A stretch of 64,000 nucleotides of DNA, from the NCBI RefSeq assembly GCF_019052805.1, contig NZ_JAHQRJ010000001.1, forward strand, positions 3,410,001 through 3,474,000. Direction: 5' to 3'. Shown piece by piece: positions 9,634 to 18,776 of the stretch (position 1 is its first letter; each line of letters opens with the position of its first letter). This DNA comes from Noviherbaspirillum sp. L7-7A. GTDB taxonomy: Bacteria; Pseudomonadota; Gammaproteobacteria; Burkholderiales; Burkholderiaceae_D. The notes beneath the pieces are model-generated. The model saw only the letters and a program-made list of their open reading frames with translations, searched no databases and was not told the origin of the DNA. The translations under genes were made by a program, and so were the position numbers.

Positions 9634-11298
9634 CTATGAAAAAGGCCTTGCATGAATATGGTAGGCGTTCTTTCCAGCTTTCTTTGCTCGATACATGGCC
9701 TCATCCGCAGCCAATAGCAACGAGCGAGCATCAATGCCGTCTACAGGATAATTTGCGATACCAGCGCTGGCTGTTACCGTCACAGTAACCTCGCCAAGGC
9801 AATACGGCTGTCGAACAACACTCAATACTCTCTGGGCTACCGATTCGCCGATCGTACCTTCTCGCTCCGTTGGCACGATGACTACAAACTCATCGCCGCT
9901 CACTCGAAATGCTTTGTCTTGCTCGCGGATGGCCTGACACAGACGAGAGGAAAACTGTTTGAGCAAATCATCGCCGCACAGATGCCCGTGCGTGTCGTTT
10001 ACATGTTTAAACCCGTCGAGATCCAGAAACAAGACAGCAAAAGGCAGGCCCGATTGCTGGCATACATCGAACGTATCATTAAGGTGGCGTGAAAGTGCCT
10101 CGCGATTCGGGAGTCCCGTTAGAGAATCCGCATACGCCTTGTTGGTAAGTTCTGCATTGGTTTTTAATAATTCCGAGCGTTCCCTGGTTCGCACCGTATG
10201 TTGTTGTGAGACGTCGCGGCAAACGAGAGTCGTTCGTGTCCCGGAGAGCGTTTGAAACGTCGCATGCGACACCTCAAGGTATAGCGTGCGATCTTCTCCA
10301 TGCAGACCTTTGAGTTCACAAAGAAATTGTTTCGAATCCGCTTCGCTTTCCAGCGTGAGCTTGGACAGGCCGGAAGGTATAAATTGGTCCAAGGGGAGAC
10401 CCTTGGCCGAACTTGCGGAATATCCAAAAAGCTGCTCCGCAGCTGTATTGAAGACGATCACGCGTCCGCTGCTGTCCACGGAAATCACAGCTTCGCTGAC
10501 TGCGTTCAGAATTTCCGCTACCTCTGCTTGTATCTGGAGTTGAGCTTGAAGAGAGCGGCGGATATAGAAAGTGCCCATTGCTGCGATGAGCGCGGCAATG
10601 GCTGCGTTTAACCCCAGTAGCACCCGTCGGACGAGAACGGATCCTTGACGAAGCTCCTCAGAGAAGTTGCGTTGCAACAGGCTGAGTAGTTTGTTCATTT
10701 CGGGAAGGCGCAACTTCAAATGCTGAACCGAGGCAGCATCAGGCGTGCCTTGAAGAATGTCTGTACGCGCAGCTTTTGCTAGCGAATGCAGCTCTTCCAT
10801 TGCTGCATCGCCTTCAGCCCATGTATTGATAGCCCTTTTCATGAAAGGAATATTTTTCCCCCATAAAAATAGCCGAATCATGCCGTCTAGATCATCCCCA
10901 TGGTTTTCCCCTGCCAGAAAACCATCTCGTGCCAACTGCCAATCTACCGTTTTCTGTTGCAGAGCCAAACGGGCTTGCGCATCGCCCTCGATGACTTTTA
11001 ATCTGGAAACGAACTCCTGATAGTCCGCATCGACATTGGATTCTATATAGGACTTCAGACTGAGCAATCCATCTTTTTGCGCTTTTGAATACAAGCTTTC
11101 GCCTGCTACGTATCCTCTTACAGAGGACATTATTTCAATGCTGAAGGCAGCGAGCAGTACCTGTAGAACGACGATGAAAAGAAAAAAACCGGCGAGCGAC
11201 CTTCTATGACGGAACAGGATTTTGTTGGAGATAGCCTTTTCCAAAGGATCTCGTTGTGTTCTTAAGGAACTGGATAAAACCTCTTTTATTTTCTTCAT
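9634..11298 (-). CDS. Membrane-bound PAS-GGDEF diguanylate cyclase
   Basis: Signalling protein of 554 residues that should make cyclic di-GMP from GTP. A membrane helix near residues 32-55, a helical periplasmic sensor region, a second membrane helix near 225-248 and a PAS domain (about 260-385) precede the GGDEF domain. The active-site loop reads SGDEF (about residue 466) instead of GGDEF; this variant is found in other cyclases, so activity is likely but not certain. REQD lies exactly five residues before it, matching the RxxD inhibitory product-binding site. It sits between the decayed and intact left attachment copies, so it may be cargo of an older insertion. Confidence 0.9.
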   Translation of the reverse strand: MKKIKEVLSSSLRTQRDPLEKAISNKILFRHRRSLAGFFLFIVVLQVLLAAFSIEIMSSVRGYVAGESLYSKAQKDGLLSLKSYIESNVDADYQEFVSRLKVIEGDAQARLALQQKTVDWQLARDGFLAGENHGDDLDGMIRLFLWGKNIPFMKRAINTWAEGDAAMEELHSLAKAARTDILQGTPDAASVQHLKLRLPEMNKLLSLLQRNFSEELRQGSVLVRRVLLGLNAAIAALIAAMGTFYIRRSLQAQLQIQAEVAEILNAVSEAVISVDSSGRVIVFNTAAEQLFGYSASSAKGLPLDQFIPSGLSKLTLESEADSKQFLCELKGLHGEDRTLYLEVSHATFQTLSGTRTTLVCRDVSQQHTVRTRERSELLKTNAELTNKAYADSLTGLPNREALSRHLNDTFDVCQQSGLPFAVLFLDLDGFKHVNDTHGHLCGDDLLKQFSSRLCQAIREQDKAFRVSGDEFVVIVPTEREGTIGESVAQRVLSVVRQPYCLGEVTVTVTASAGIANYPVDGIDARSLLLAADEAMYRAKKAGKNAYHIHARPFS

Positions 11299-11854
11299 AG
11301 AAAACTTTTAACGCTACCAATTGTATTTCAAGGTTTTTCTCTGCAGTCAACATTCTTAGGGTGATGCAGGGACCATGCGATAACCAATAGTTAACGGAAG
11401 ATTACGAGAAATCTTAAGAGGGCTGGATTGGCATTTTTTCTTTGGTCTTGCCAAATAGGCTATGCGCTGTGTGGAAAAAAAGGAAACTTATCCGCTGCTA
11501 TGCCGCCTCCGCAAGAATTCCAGGCGCAATCATTCCGCTTGCCCGTACTTAAATGCCGTACAACCGCGTCCGCGTGACGCTTCACTCAGGGCTGGCTTCC
11601 TATGCGCCCTCAATGTTTGCCAAATTGCGTCCGAGAGAGTTAGATGCTTTGACAGGGTGGCGTTCTGTTCTCTTTAACTTTCATCGGAAGTACGCAGAGT
11701 CCATTGTTAATAATGGGCCTCCGGCTAGAGTTTTTCGCCAGACATTTCCTTGCCTGATATCACGGCATGACGTACATGCGGCAAGTCGACAGAAGTTTCG
11801 CTTCTGGCATTAGGCCAGAGATGGGCCGAATACGATAATTGTGAAGCGGAAAAC
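11299..11854. other. About 550 bases, no gene seen
   Basis: This is the upstream region of the diguanylate cyclase and should contain its promoter. No supported ORF or repeat was found. It ends at the terminator hairpin of the left tRNA-Phe fragment. Confidence 0.5.
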
Positions 11855-11886
11855 AAAAACGCCAACCTGTGAAGGTTGGCGTTTTT
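11855..11886 (-). terminator. Terminator belonging to the left tRNA-Phe 3' fragment
   Basis: A perfect 13-bp stem (11855-11867 with 11874-11886) has a 6-base loop and, on the minus strand, a TTTTT tail. A sister hairpin lies at the same distance beyond the intact tRNA (49912-49940). The likely reading is that this is the original chromosomal terminator left behind when the element separated it from the 5' part of the tRNA gene. Confidence 0.85.
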
Positions 11887-11900
11887 GTAAGAATTAATCT

Positions 11901-11945
11901 TGGTGGCCCGGGGCGGAATCGAACCACCGACACAAGGATTTTCAA
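11901..11945 (-). repeat. Left attachment site: exact copy of tRNA-Phe 3' 45 bases
   Basis: These 45 bases are identical to 49957-50001, the CCA end, acceptor 3' strand, T arm, variable loop and part of the anticodon arm of tRNA-Phe. Similarity then stops abruptly on the right. Same orientation at both ends makes them direct repeats bounding about 38 kb (11946-49956), as expected for integration by a tyrosine recombinase into a tRNA 3' end. Confidence 0.92.
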
Positions 11946-12303
11946 GACGAGGGTCCAGCGGGGCAAGTAAGAAGCGTCCTGCTGCGTGGGCTTCCTTCCG
12001 CGACCCGCGGCTTTTAGATCGTCACTCGCTAGACAAACCTTGATCGGCACTCGGAAGCCATTGTAGCAGGGAAAACCAGGCATAAAACAGACTTGGCCTT
12101 GTCGTGAGCCTTGCCTTTTATGTCGTGTCCAACGGCCTAAAGACCGGCGGCGGACCGGACAAGGCACCAACTCCAAAGAGATTCCTTCAGGCAAAGTCCT
12201 AGCCCAAAGGGTTTCAAGTAAGAACATCTATGCTAAATGCTGCAGAGTTGGAACCAGCCAGAGACCAGCACTGAAAAGCCCGAGTCAATCAGCGTGGGAG
12301 TCC

Positions 12304-12870
12304 GAGTACGAAATATCGGGCCCGCTGGAAGACTACGCCCAACTGTTCGACCCGCTGTTTCATTCGCTGGCGCAACGCCGCAGCTTCCAGACCTATCTTG
12401 CCGGCCTGCTGGCACCGCGTGACCGGCCCAAAACGCTCACGGCACTGGCGGGCGCCGAGCCGTTAATCCAGGCGCAAACTGCGCCTGTGCAGCAACTGCA
12501 ATTCTTTCTTTTTGAATCGTCTTGGGACGCCGAAGCCATGACCGCCCTCACGCTGCAATTGCTGGGCGAGGATACCCTGACGGCCAGCGATGCAAACGGC
12601 GTACTCGTCATCGATGTCACCGGCGCCCGCAAGGATGGCTGTGCGATCGAGCATGTGGCACGCCAGTATCTGAGCTCGGTGGGCAAGATCGATAACGGGA
12701 TCGTGGCGGTGACGACCTTATGGGCCAATGAGCAGCGCTACTATCCCTTACATGTGGCGCAAACACCGGATCCATCAGTCGCTGCAAGCTGCGAGTGCCC
12801 AGGCGTCCTGGCTGCGCGACTACAGCACAGAATTGGCCTATATGGAATAGTAAGGTCAGCTGTCGAGTGC
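12304..12870 (+). pseudogene. Truncated IS701-like (DDE superfamily) transposase
   Basis: The frame from about 12304 reads PLEDYAQLFDPLFHS, then RRSFQTYLAGLLAPRDRPKT, and then NGVLVIDVTGARKDGC with VARQYLSSVGKIDNG. This is the N-terminal third of an IS701/IS4-type DDE transposase, including the first catalytic Asp region (VIDVTG). The frame is lost after HVAQTPD; a different frame then gives a short tail ending at 12870. No start codon with a ribosome site is seen and the catalytic C-terminal part is absent. It lies just inside the left attachment site. Confidence 0.75.
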
Positions 12871-12895
12871 TAGCGCTAGCGGATGCGGATCGTGA

Positions 12896-13687
12896 TCAAG
12901 CCAAACGGTCGATATACATGCCTGCCAATTCATACAGCTTTACTCGTAATTCCACATCGTCCTCTGCCGCAACAATGCTGGCCTCAATAGAGCGCAGGAC
13001 ATCGTCATTGTTTATCGCCCCGTGCATCTGACGCATTTCCAGCCGCCATAGTTTGAAAACACGGTATATCTCTTCTGCGATGTTTTTTTGGCCCAGCGTA
13101 GTTGACCGTTTGTAGGTAATGATATTGCTAGTTGGGGAAATGAGAATCTTGTACGAAATATAGTCCCCGTAATTCGCCATATTAGGATGGAAAGTATGGC
13201 GTTCGGCCTTTTTAGCGACGTTGCAATCGATGCAACACACTACTAAATTTTCAATATCAAAACAGAGTTTACGTGCATGATGCAGTGCTATTGCCGCCTT
13301 AGTTTTCGGCGTTTTTGGAACGACGTGATCAATATTGATGGCCGTCCCGTGCAGATATAGCTGTCGACGACAGTAGCAACAAAAACCTCGTTGGCGATTA
13401 GTCAGATACGTGCGTAGTTCTTTTTTCGTCTTACTCAAACATTTATCGTCGCCGTTCTGCAGCGCTGCAAAAAACGTGTCGGCCATGTTTTTGTAGGAAA
13501 TGTGATCAGCGGTAGGTTTTTTAGGGAGTAATATTTGCGGGAGCTTTCCTCCAGTTGTGAAGAACGCCCACGCGTCGGCCGTCGTCACGCTGCCATAAAT
13601 CGTTTCCCACCGAAGCTTGTCTAGGATCTGCGCTTCCTTCAAATCCACACCGGTGGGATCAGCGAGGAGGTCGATTAGGTTATTCAT
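12896..13687 (-). CDS. HNH endonuclease, Septu PtuB-like (TIGR02646-like)
   Basis: Putative nuclease of 263 residues. The HNH/zinc module spans about residues 95-170: CCYC at 103-106, IDHVVPK with Asp120-His121, then NLVVCCIDCN supplying the Asn and second Cys pair. The start at 13687 (MNNLIDLLADP) overlaps the end of the ATPase gene by 8 bases, so the two are translationally coupled. An ATPase followed by an HNH protein is the Septu anti-phage arrangement (PtuA-PtuB), in which the ATPase controls the nuclease. Function here is inferred from gene pairing and motifs. Confidence 0.8.
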   Translation of the reverse strand: MNNLIDLLADPTGVDLKEAQILDKLRWETIYGSVTTADAWAFFTTGGKLPQILLPKKPTADHISYKNMADTFFAALQNGDDKCLSKTKKELRTYLTNRQRGFCCYCRRQLYLHGTAINIDHVVPKTPKTKAAIALHHARKLCFDIENLVVCCIDCNVAKKAERHTFHPNMANYGDYISYKILISPTSNIITYKRSTTLGQKNIAEEIYRVFKLWRLEMRQMHGAINNDDVLRSIEASIVAAEDDVELRVKLYELAGMYIDRLA

Positions 13688-14774
13688 CGTCAGCGGCGGC
13701 GATATCAACTATTTCTAGCGCTTTTCCCAGAAATTCCTTGTCACGCGCCGTCAGATCGTTGTCATAGAACTTCATTAGCTCCTGGCGTGCTTGAACTGCT
13801 GTCGTCGTGTCATGGGTTAGGCTGTGCAGAATGCGTGCGCATGTTTCAGGCACGATGCTGCTCGACAGTGACAGGTAGTTGAACTGTTTGAACAGAAGTT
13901 TTTCGATATTTGACGGAATTTCCTGCGACGTAACGGTTTCACCATCCGGAATCGTGTAGATAAAGTCCAACTCCTGAGTAGTATTGGAAACGATCACAGG
14001 AGAGTGGGTTGCCACTACCAGTGCGCATCTGGTTAGGGATGAAAGGGTCGAGCGGAACAGTTTGGGCAATTCTGCTTGCCATGTCACATGCAAACTAATC
14101 TCGGGCTCGTCGATCAAGATCAAGCAATCGTCCTCCGCCTCCTGCGCAACCGTGAGCAGCAACCTGATTTTTTGTATGTACCCCGAACTCAAATCCTCGG
14201 GGAAATAGCGGTCCTCCTTGTCCTTGGGGCCGAGCTTACAGAAGAATCGCAAATCAAGACGCAGGCACTGCTCCAAAATATCTGCATCATCAACAGGCAT
14301 TTTTTTCCAATCGACCTTCCCGCAACGCGCAATCGCGCTTTCGGCAGAAGCACGCTGCACTTCGCTTGCGCGGCGAGCCATAGGAGTGCGCTTGTCCCAC
14401 GTGGTGGCTGCAGAAGAAAACGACAACCCCATATGCAAGTCGTCCAGGACAGTTTCGAGCAACGCGCTTTTTCCATTCTTCAGCAAGCTCAGGATCAGCA
14501 ACGTGATACTTTTATTTAAGGTCGTGAGGAACACGGCATTCTGCTTAGAGCGATAGCCCAAATAGTGCACCTTCCCGCTCGACTTAGGGTCAAATCGATC
14601 CATCATTCCACAGGGCAATGCAATGATCTTTCGAAAATCTTTGACATATGTCTTGGTGCAATTCTGCAAAAACGTGCTTTTTCCAGATCCGTTATTTCCG
14701 ATGATATAGAAAAAGAGATTGTCCTGTGAACGGGTATTACGGTCGAGAGCAAGCATGATCTTGTAGATTACCAA
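13680..14774 (-). CDS. ABC/AAA-type ATPase, Septu PtuA-like
   Basis: Soluble ATPase of up to 364 residues with all ABC-type motifs: Walker A GNNGSGKST (26-34), signature LSSGYIQKIR, Walker B CLILIDEPEISLH and the switch histidine in ATHSPVIVS. This places it with the AAA_21/OLD-like ATPases of anti-phage systems. The start is uncertain: TTG at 14774 or ATG at 14756; neither has a strong ribosome site. The coupled downstream HNH gene suggests a two-gene Septu-like system. It seems short for PtuA, lacking a long insertion between Walker A and the signature. Confidence 0.8.
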   Translation of the reverse strand: MVIYKIMLALDRNTRSQDNLFFYIIGNNGSGKSTFLQNCTKTYVKDFRKIIALPCGMMDRFDPKSSGKVHYLGYRSKQNAVFLTTLNKSITLLILSLLKNGKSALLETVLDDLHMGLSFSSAATTWDKRTPMARRASEVQRASAESAIARCGKVDWKKMPVDDADILEQCLRLDLRFFCKLGPKDKEDRYFPEDLSSGYIQKIRLLLTVAQEAEDDCLILIDEPEISLHVTWQAELPKLFRSTLSSLTRCALVVATHSPVIVSNTTQELDFIYTIPDGETVTSQEIPSNIEKLLFKQFNYLSLSSSIVPETCARILHSLTHDTTTAVQARQELMKFYDNDLTARDKEFLGKALEIVDIAAADDE

Positions 14775-15284
14775 TCTGAAACATCTGTTGCACAGGGAAA
14801 TTCGGTGTCGCCCAGACGTTATGTATTTGGCCTAAGACTACATATTCTGAATCGCCTGTTAATCGCTAAGGCCTAGAAAAGCGCAGTGTACGAATTTGTT
14901 GCCGTTTCGGCAGGTCGTCGCAATTGTGTCGCCCGACTGCATCGTATCTAAAGGATAGCCAAGGCGCAACTTGGGGGCGCAACGCCAGCCTCGTCGGTTC
15001 AAAGAGACGCCGACAGCACCCATTCCCAAGAGATTTTCCGGGTGGTAACCATTATAGTAAAGCGAGGTTGGAGAACGACCGAGATTGGTCAGTTCCTGCT
15101 GTACGCTCCTTCCGTAGACCAGTCATCTAAACGGCTACTGTGTTCTGTAATCCGTCCTATTGACTACGCCTACAACTCGGCCATAGCAGTCATTAAGGCT
15201 GGCTACGGGCTTCCACAACCATTTTGGTGAAACGGGTTAACGTCGCTGAACTTGGCCAATATTGGGGAAGGTGATGGAGGTCAC
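14775..15284. other. About 510 bases, no gene seen
   Basis: This is the upstream region of the Septu-like pair and the tail of the DUF5677-like gene. There is no reverse transcriptase anywhere in the window, so a retron RNA here is not supported. No convincing ORF was found. Confidence 0.5.
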
Positions 15285-16031
15285 TTAATCTGGCAGGTAG
15301 GAATGGACTTGTTTCCGCTTTTCATCAAGCAATCGCAAGGTGTCGTCATCCGTGACATCAAGTAGGACGAACAATTTTAGCAAGCCGCCCACGCATGCAT
15401 CACAGATTATGGTCAAGTACATTGCCATTTCAGGTTCATCCAATTTGCATGAATAAATCAATTTGGCGCCGGCAGTCTCCTCTCGTAGAAAACGGCCTTT
15501 CATGATCTTCAGGTTGTTGTGAACATGCTCGCTCAAGCGCGCGAATACTGTCGGGTACCATGACCCCATGCCTGCCAGTTTGAAACGATTATCAGCTCTA
15601 ATCGGACGGAATCCTGCGCTAATCAGTTCATCTAGTTCTTTGCGCTCACTAGTCAGCAGTTCGGCGAGACCTTCTGCCTTCGCCAACGCATCAAGTGCTT
15701 CACTCTCGCCATTGCTTTGAAGTGCCCGAGAATAAAGCTTTGTGCGCTCATGTAATTCATTTGCTACAAGAACATTTTCGTGTTGCGGATCATCGGCCAA
15801 GATAATCAGGTCCACATAGGCATCAAGCAATGCCCGTGTGATAATCGGAATAGCTACATCATCACCCGCTCGGATAAGAATAAGGCAAGAGTTACTTGTT
15901 TCCAGTATTCGACCGTACAAGGTAGCCGCGGCAAATTGGTGTGACGGACCCTGTGGTTCTATGACGAGCGCCTTTGCCCCAGCAGAAGCAATATCAAATA
16001 GAGATTGCATTTCATCGATCATCCCAGCCAT
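15285..16031 (-). CDS. DUF5677-like protein
   Basis: Helical cytoplasmic protein of 248 residues from the ATG at 16031, which follows GGAGAAAAA; an upstream ATG at 16061 lacks a ribosome site. The stretch IITRALLDAYVDLIILADDP is the characteristic region of DUF5677-type proteins, which often sit in accessory islands and have no established function. A conserved-looking motif SEHVHNNLKIMKGRF (histidines with basic residues) follows. It is not clearly part of either neighbouring module. Confidence 0.6.
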   Translation of the reverse strand: MAGMIDEMQSLFDIASAGAKALVIEPQGPSHQFAAATLYGRILETSNSCLILIRAGDDVAIPIITRALLDAYVDLIILADDPQHENVLVANELHERTKLYSRALQSNGESEALDALAKAEGLAELLTSERKELDELISAGFRPIRADNRFKLAGMGSWYPTVFARLSEHVHNNLKIMKGRFLREETAGAKLIYSCKLDEPEMAMYLTIICDACVGGLLKLFVLLDVTDDDTLRLLDEKRKQVHSYLPD

Positions 16032-16308
16032 TTTTTCTCCGCAAAATTTAAATGGAATCATCGCATAAATATGTTCGCCGGAATGGGTACACGATCAAGT
16101 TGAACCCATTTTCATGCTCATATGCTTAGGCGTAGTGAAGGACGCGCCTTTTGCGAAACTTAAAGCGAAAGAGCTGAACATTACATGCAAACTCTATTTG
16201 TAATCGTCCCACGATACTCCCTTCAAATGTTGCGGCACCAATTCCCCATCTGAAGCCCATTCTTCCGCATGAATCATCTTTTTGTTAAGACTAACATTCG
16301 CTATCAAG

Positions 16309-17004
16309 CTAATGAGCCTCGAGCCCGACCTCCCTGTGTATCAGCTCCACTAGTTGATTGATCTGCGCAGGGCCGAAACGGACAAACCCGGTATTAACCA
16401 AGTTGTTCGTGCGTACCAAAAGCGTGTTATTGAGAAAACGCCACAGCACTGTGTGTTTAGGTTGGTCCACGACAGGTTCGCTCTTCCAGCCAGATTTCAA
16501 CTCCGGATCTGCTTCAATCCATCCGTCGTGTTGCGTCTTACCATGCAGGATCACAACTTCCGGACTGTGCTCTTTAACCATGTTGATGAGTCGAGGAACC
16601 GTGTGAAGCAAGGCATCAACGACATACTCGTTCGATGTCGCAAACCATTGATGGTATACGGCTGGCCATTGATTCGTCTGTGATCGTGGCAGCGGCAAAA
16701 TTTCGCTCAATAATAGATCGCTTATTTGCGGGTCTAACCTGCCGATCTCAGTATCAGCGTCATAAACGCCGCGATATATTTCACGTGCGATACGCCAGAC
16801 CGACACGCGCTCGATGGCAGGCATCGCGCCCTGAACTGCGATGTGGAACGCCTCGATGTCCAAAAAGGTTTGTGGATTAGCGGTGCGAACCTCGATGCGT
16901 TGCTGGATATCGGCCGCGTTGTCACAATGTTCCTCAAGTCCGACAACCCAGAATCGCGCTCCCGCATGACCATAGCCGAATAGAGTTTGCATTGCCTCGT
17001 ACAT
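16309..17004 (-). CDS. Unknown protein, possible uracil-DNA-glycosylase fold
   Basis: Protein of 231 residues, start supported by GGAAAG 7 bases upstream. ARFWVVGLEEH near the N-terminus, SEILPLPRSQTNQWPAVY in the middle and EVVILHGKTQHDGW later resemble the ordered beta-strand motifs of uracil-DNA-glycosylase superfamily proteins. No canonical catalytic motif could be confirmed, so this is a weak fold guess. It is the last gene of a co-directional run after the WYL regulator, 45 bases downstream of it, and thus belongs by position to the AAA+/WYL cassette. Confidence 0.5.
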   Translation of the reverse strand: MYEAMQTLFGYGHAGARFWVVGLEEHCDNAADIQQRIEVRTANPQTFLDIEAFHIAVQGAMPAIERVSVWRIAREIYRGVYDADTEIGRLDPQISDLLLSEILPLPRSQTNQWPAVYHQWFATSNEYVVDALLHTVPRLINMVKEHSPEVVILHGKTQHDGWIEADPELKSGWKSEPVVDQPKHTVLWRFLNNTLLVRTNNLVNTGFVRFGPAQINQLVELIHREVGLEAH

Positions 17005-17049
17005 AAGTAGCTTTCCAATTTAAATAAAATTGATACCGTGCTCTGGAGG

Positions 17050-18066
17050 TCAAGGCGATTGCGAATAAGCTGTCGCCATCCTTAGAGCGATTTCCTTCAT
17101 CTCTGCCCGTAACTGCACTGGCTCGTGCACCACGACGCCTGAACCAAACCCGGTCAGCCAAAAAACGAGCGTACGCGTCGCCGCAACGGTGGCTGTGAGC
17201 GTAAGGGTCCCTTGCTCTCCCACTTCCAATATCTGATCAGAGGACAGGGGCGTTTCGTACAGGTGTTCTCCAGCGGTACGTGTAAATGTGGCACGCAAAA
17301 TAATTGGTTCGCCTGTACGAAAGCCAAGCTCTCCAGACGCAATGAACTGGTCGAGATCAAAACCCGGTTTTCTTCTGGCTGACTCACTGGTCATGTGTGC
17401 ATGCCGCACACGATGTAGTGCCAGCGTTTTCACATCGTCATGGCCGGCAAAAATGCATACTAAATAAATGAGTCCGCCTCTTTGAATAATTGCTAGAGGG
17501 TGCACTGACTCATACACGGTTTCCTCTGCGGCATTCCGCTTCTTATAGTGCAACTTAAGCTGCTGATCTCTCATCAGCGCGAGATAGATCGTCCGTTGGC
17601 AATCTTCGTCAATCGCTGGGGGCTGTAAAGGCTGCAGCGGTGCGATTGTCCGTACCTTATGCAGCCAGCTCGTAGATATCTTCATTCCGTCGGCCAGTGA
17701 CAGTATCCTCGCCGCCGAGTGAAAATGTGGTTGTAGCGCATCGAGTGCAATCGGCGGCAACTGGTCGCGAAGATGCTGCTCGACGAGCGTGAGTGTCAGC
17801 GCTTCCGGGACCGTTAGACCTGGCAGGTCGAAGCTGGGCGCATCACGCTGCCAACTCCAGCCAAACGGCTTTGTCCGATCGTCAACAGCAAGCGGAAAGA
17901 CGGCTGACAGCTCCAGCAAGTCACGCTGGACAGTACGGCTGGTGACGGGAAAATCTGCGTCCCGCAGCTTGTCGCACAGGTCCCTGACTGAAATCTTGGA
18001 CGGTGCTCGGGGAATGAACCGTAGCATTTGCCATTGTCTCAGGAGGGAAAACTGGTTGGTTGCCAC
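17050..18066 (-). CDS. WYL-domain transcriptional regulator
   Basis: Regulator of 338 residues. An N-terminal winged HTH (about 1-75: ISVRDLCDKLRDADFPVTSR then RTVQRDLLEL) is followed by a WYL domain (about 140-240: QQLKLHYKKRNA, then ESVHPLAIIQRGGLIYLVC) and a C-terminal WCX extension. Such proteins (BrxR/CapW type) bind nucleotides or nucleic acid ligands and commonly repress defence operons. It lies between the 196-residue gene and the glycosylase-like gene, all on the minus strand, and opposite the AAA+ gene. It probably controls the divergent promoter region near 18667-18776. Confidence 0.88.
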   Translation of the reverse strand: MATNQFSLLRQWQMLRFIPRAPSKISVRDLCDKLRDADFPVTSRTVQRDLLELSAVFPLAVDDRTKPFGWSWQRDAPSFDLPGLTVPEALTLTLVEQHLRDQLPPIALDALQPHFHSAARILSLADGMKISTSWLHKVRTIAPLQPLQPPAIDEDCQRTIYLALMRDQQLKLHYKKRNAAEETVYESVHPLAIIQRGGLIYLVCIFAGHDDVKTLALHRVRHAHMTSESARRKPGFDLDQFIASGELGFRTGEPIILRATFTRTAGEHLYETPLSSDQILEVGEQGTLTLTATVAATRTLVFWLTGFGSGVVVHEPVQLRAEMKEIALRMATAYSQSP

Positions 18067-18075
18067 TGGGTTGAC

Positions 18076-18666
18076 CTATACCGGTCGCAAGGTATAAGCG
18101 TTGGCTTCGTCGACTTCGAAGATGATCTCACCGCGTAGAGTGTCAGGAGCGTCCCGCCACATGGTCACGGCAGCTGCAGCCTCCTTAACTATGTGCCGCA
18201 ATTCCGAATTGTTTTTCATTGCTGCGCTCAGTTCTTCGCGCGTCGTGCCAGGCAAAAATAGCGGCGCCAGGGCAAGTTTGCTGTCCAGGCCGCGCTCGCT
18301 CCAGTTTGCCAGTTTGCCGTGCACGAGTCTTTGCAGTCTTTTCACATCGAGATGGTGGCGTGCATCAGGGACCGACAATTGGAAGACCTCAGGGAGCATT
18401 CGGAACGCTATTTGACATGGAATGTACTTGTCCCGGGGTAGTCCGCCGGCACTCGCACTGTCCAGCGCCAGTTCGACGGTCGGGCTTGCATAGACAGCAC
18501 GTCGACGCGACGGCTTTTCTTCCGGCCGTGTGAATTCCCATAAATTGTCGACGAGGTACGGCACATTCCCAGGTAGGCGCTGGCCATCCCGCCATTCATA
18601 AACTCGGTTCGGGTTAAAACCATCACGAGGAACTGCACGAAAGATATTCATTGCACCTATTTCCAT
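18076..18666 (-). CDS. Unknown protein, possibly ADP-ribosyltransferase-like
   Basis: Protein of 196 residues (or 191 from an internal ATG at 18651). The N-terminal part reads IFRAVPRDGFNPNRVYEWRD, then VDNLWEFTRPEEKPSRRRA and VYASPTVELAL. An FRAVP-type first strand, a later YASP turn and a late acidic strand (GEIIFEVDEAN) are reminiscent of ADP-ribosyltransferase folds such as RES or DarT, but I cannot verify the catalytic triad. The gene is 9 bases before the WYL gene and divergent from the AAA+ gene, so it is first in the minus-strand arm of the cassette. Confidence 0.5.
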   Translation of the reverse strand: MEIGAMNIFRAVPRDGFNPNRVYEWRDGQRLPGNVPYLVDNLWEFTRPEEKPSRRRAVYASPTVELALDSASAGGLPRDKYIPCQIAFRMLPEVFQLSVPDARHHLDVKRLQRLVHGKLANWSERGLDSKLALAPLFLPGTTREELSAAMKNNSELRHIVKEAAAAVTMWRDAPDTLRGEIIFEVDEANAYTLRPV

Positions 18667-18776
18667 AAAGAAACCATGATAAAGAGAATATTTCCATGAT
18701 GCAATATTAAATCTCTTAGCGACATGGTTTGTCGCAGCTACACGTCAATATGAGCTCTTTAGCTAAGGAAAATCCC

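Noticed and set aside
11760-12227. 155-codon minus-strand frame crossing the left attachment copy
   Set aside because: Its recognisable part is a translation of the tRNA-Phe fragment; such frames are common false genes at tRNA loci.
14775-15284. Possible retron RNA upstream of the ATPase/HNH pair
   Set aside because: Retron-type ATPase/HNH pairs need a reverse transcriptase, and none is present in the window.
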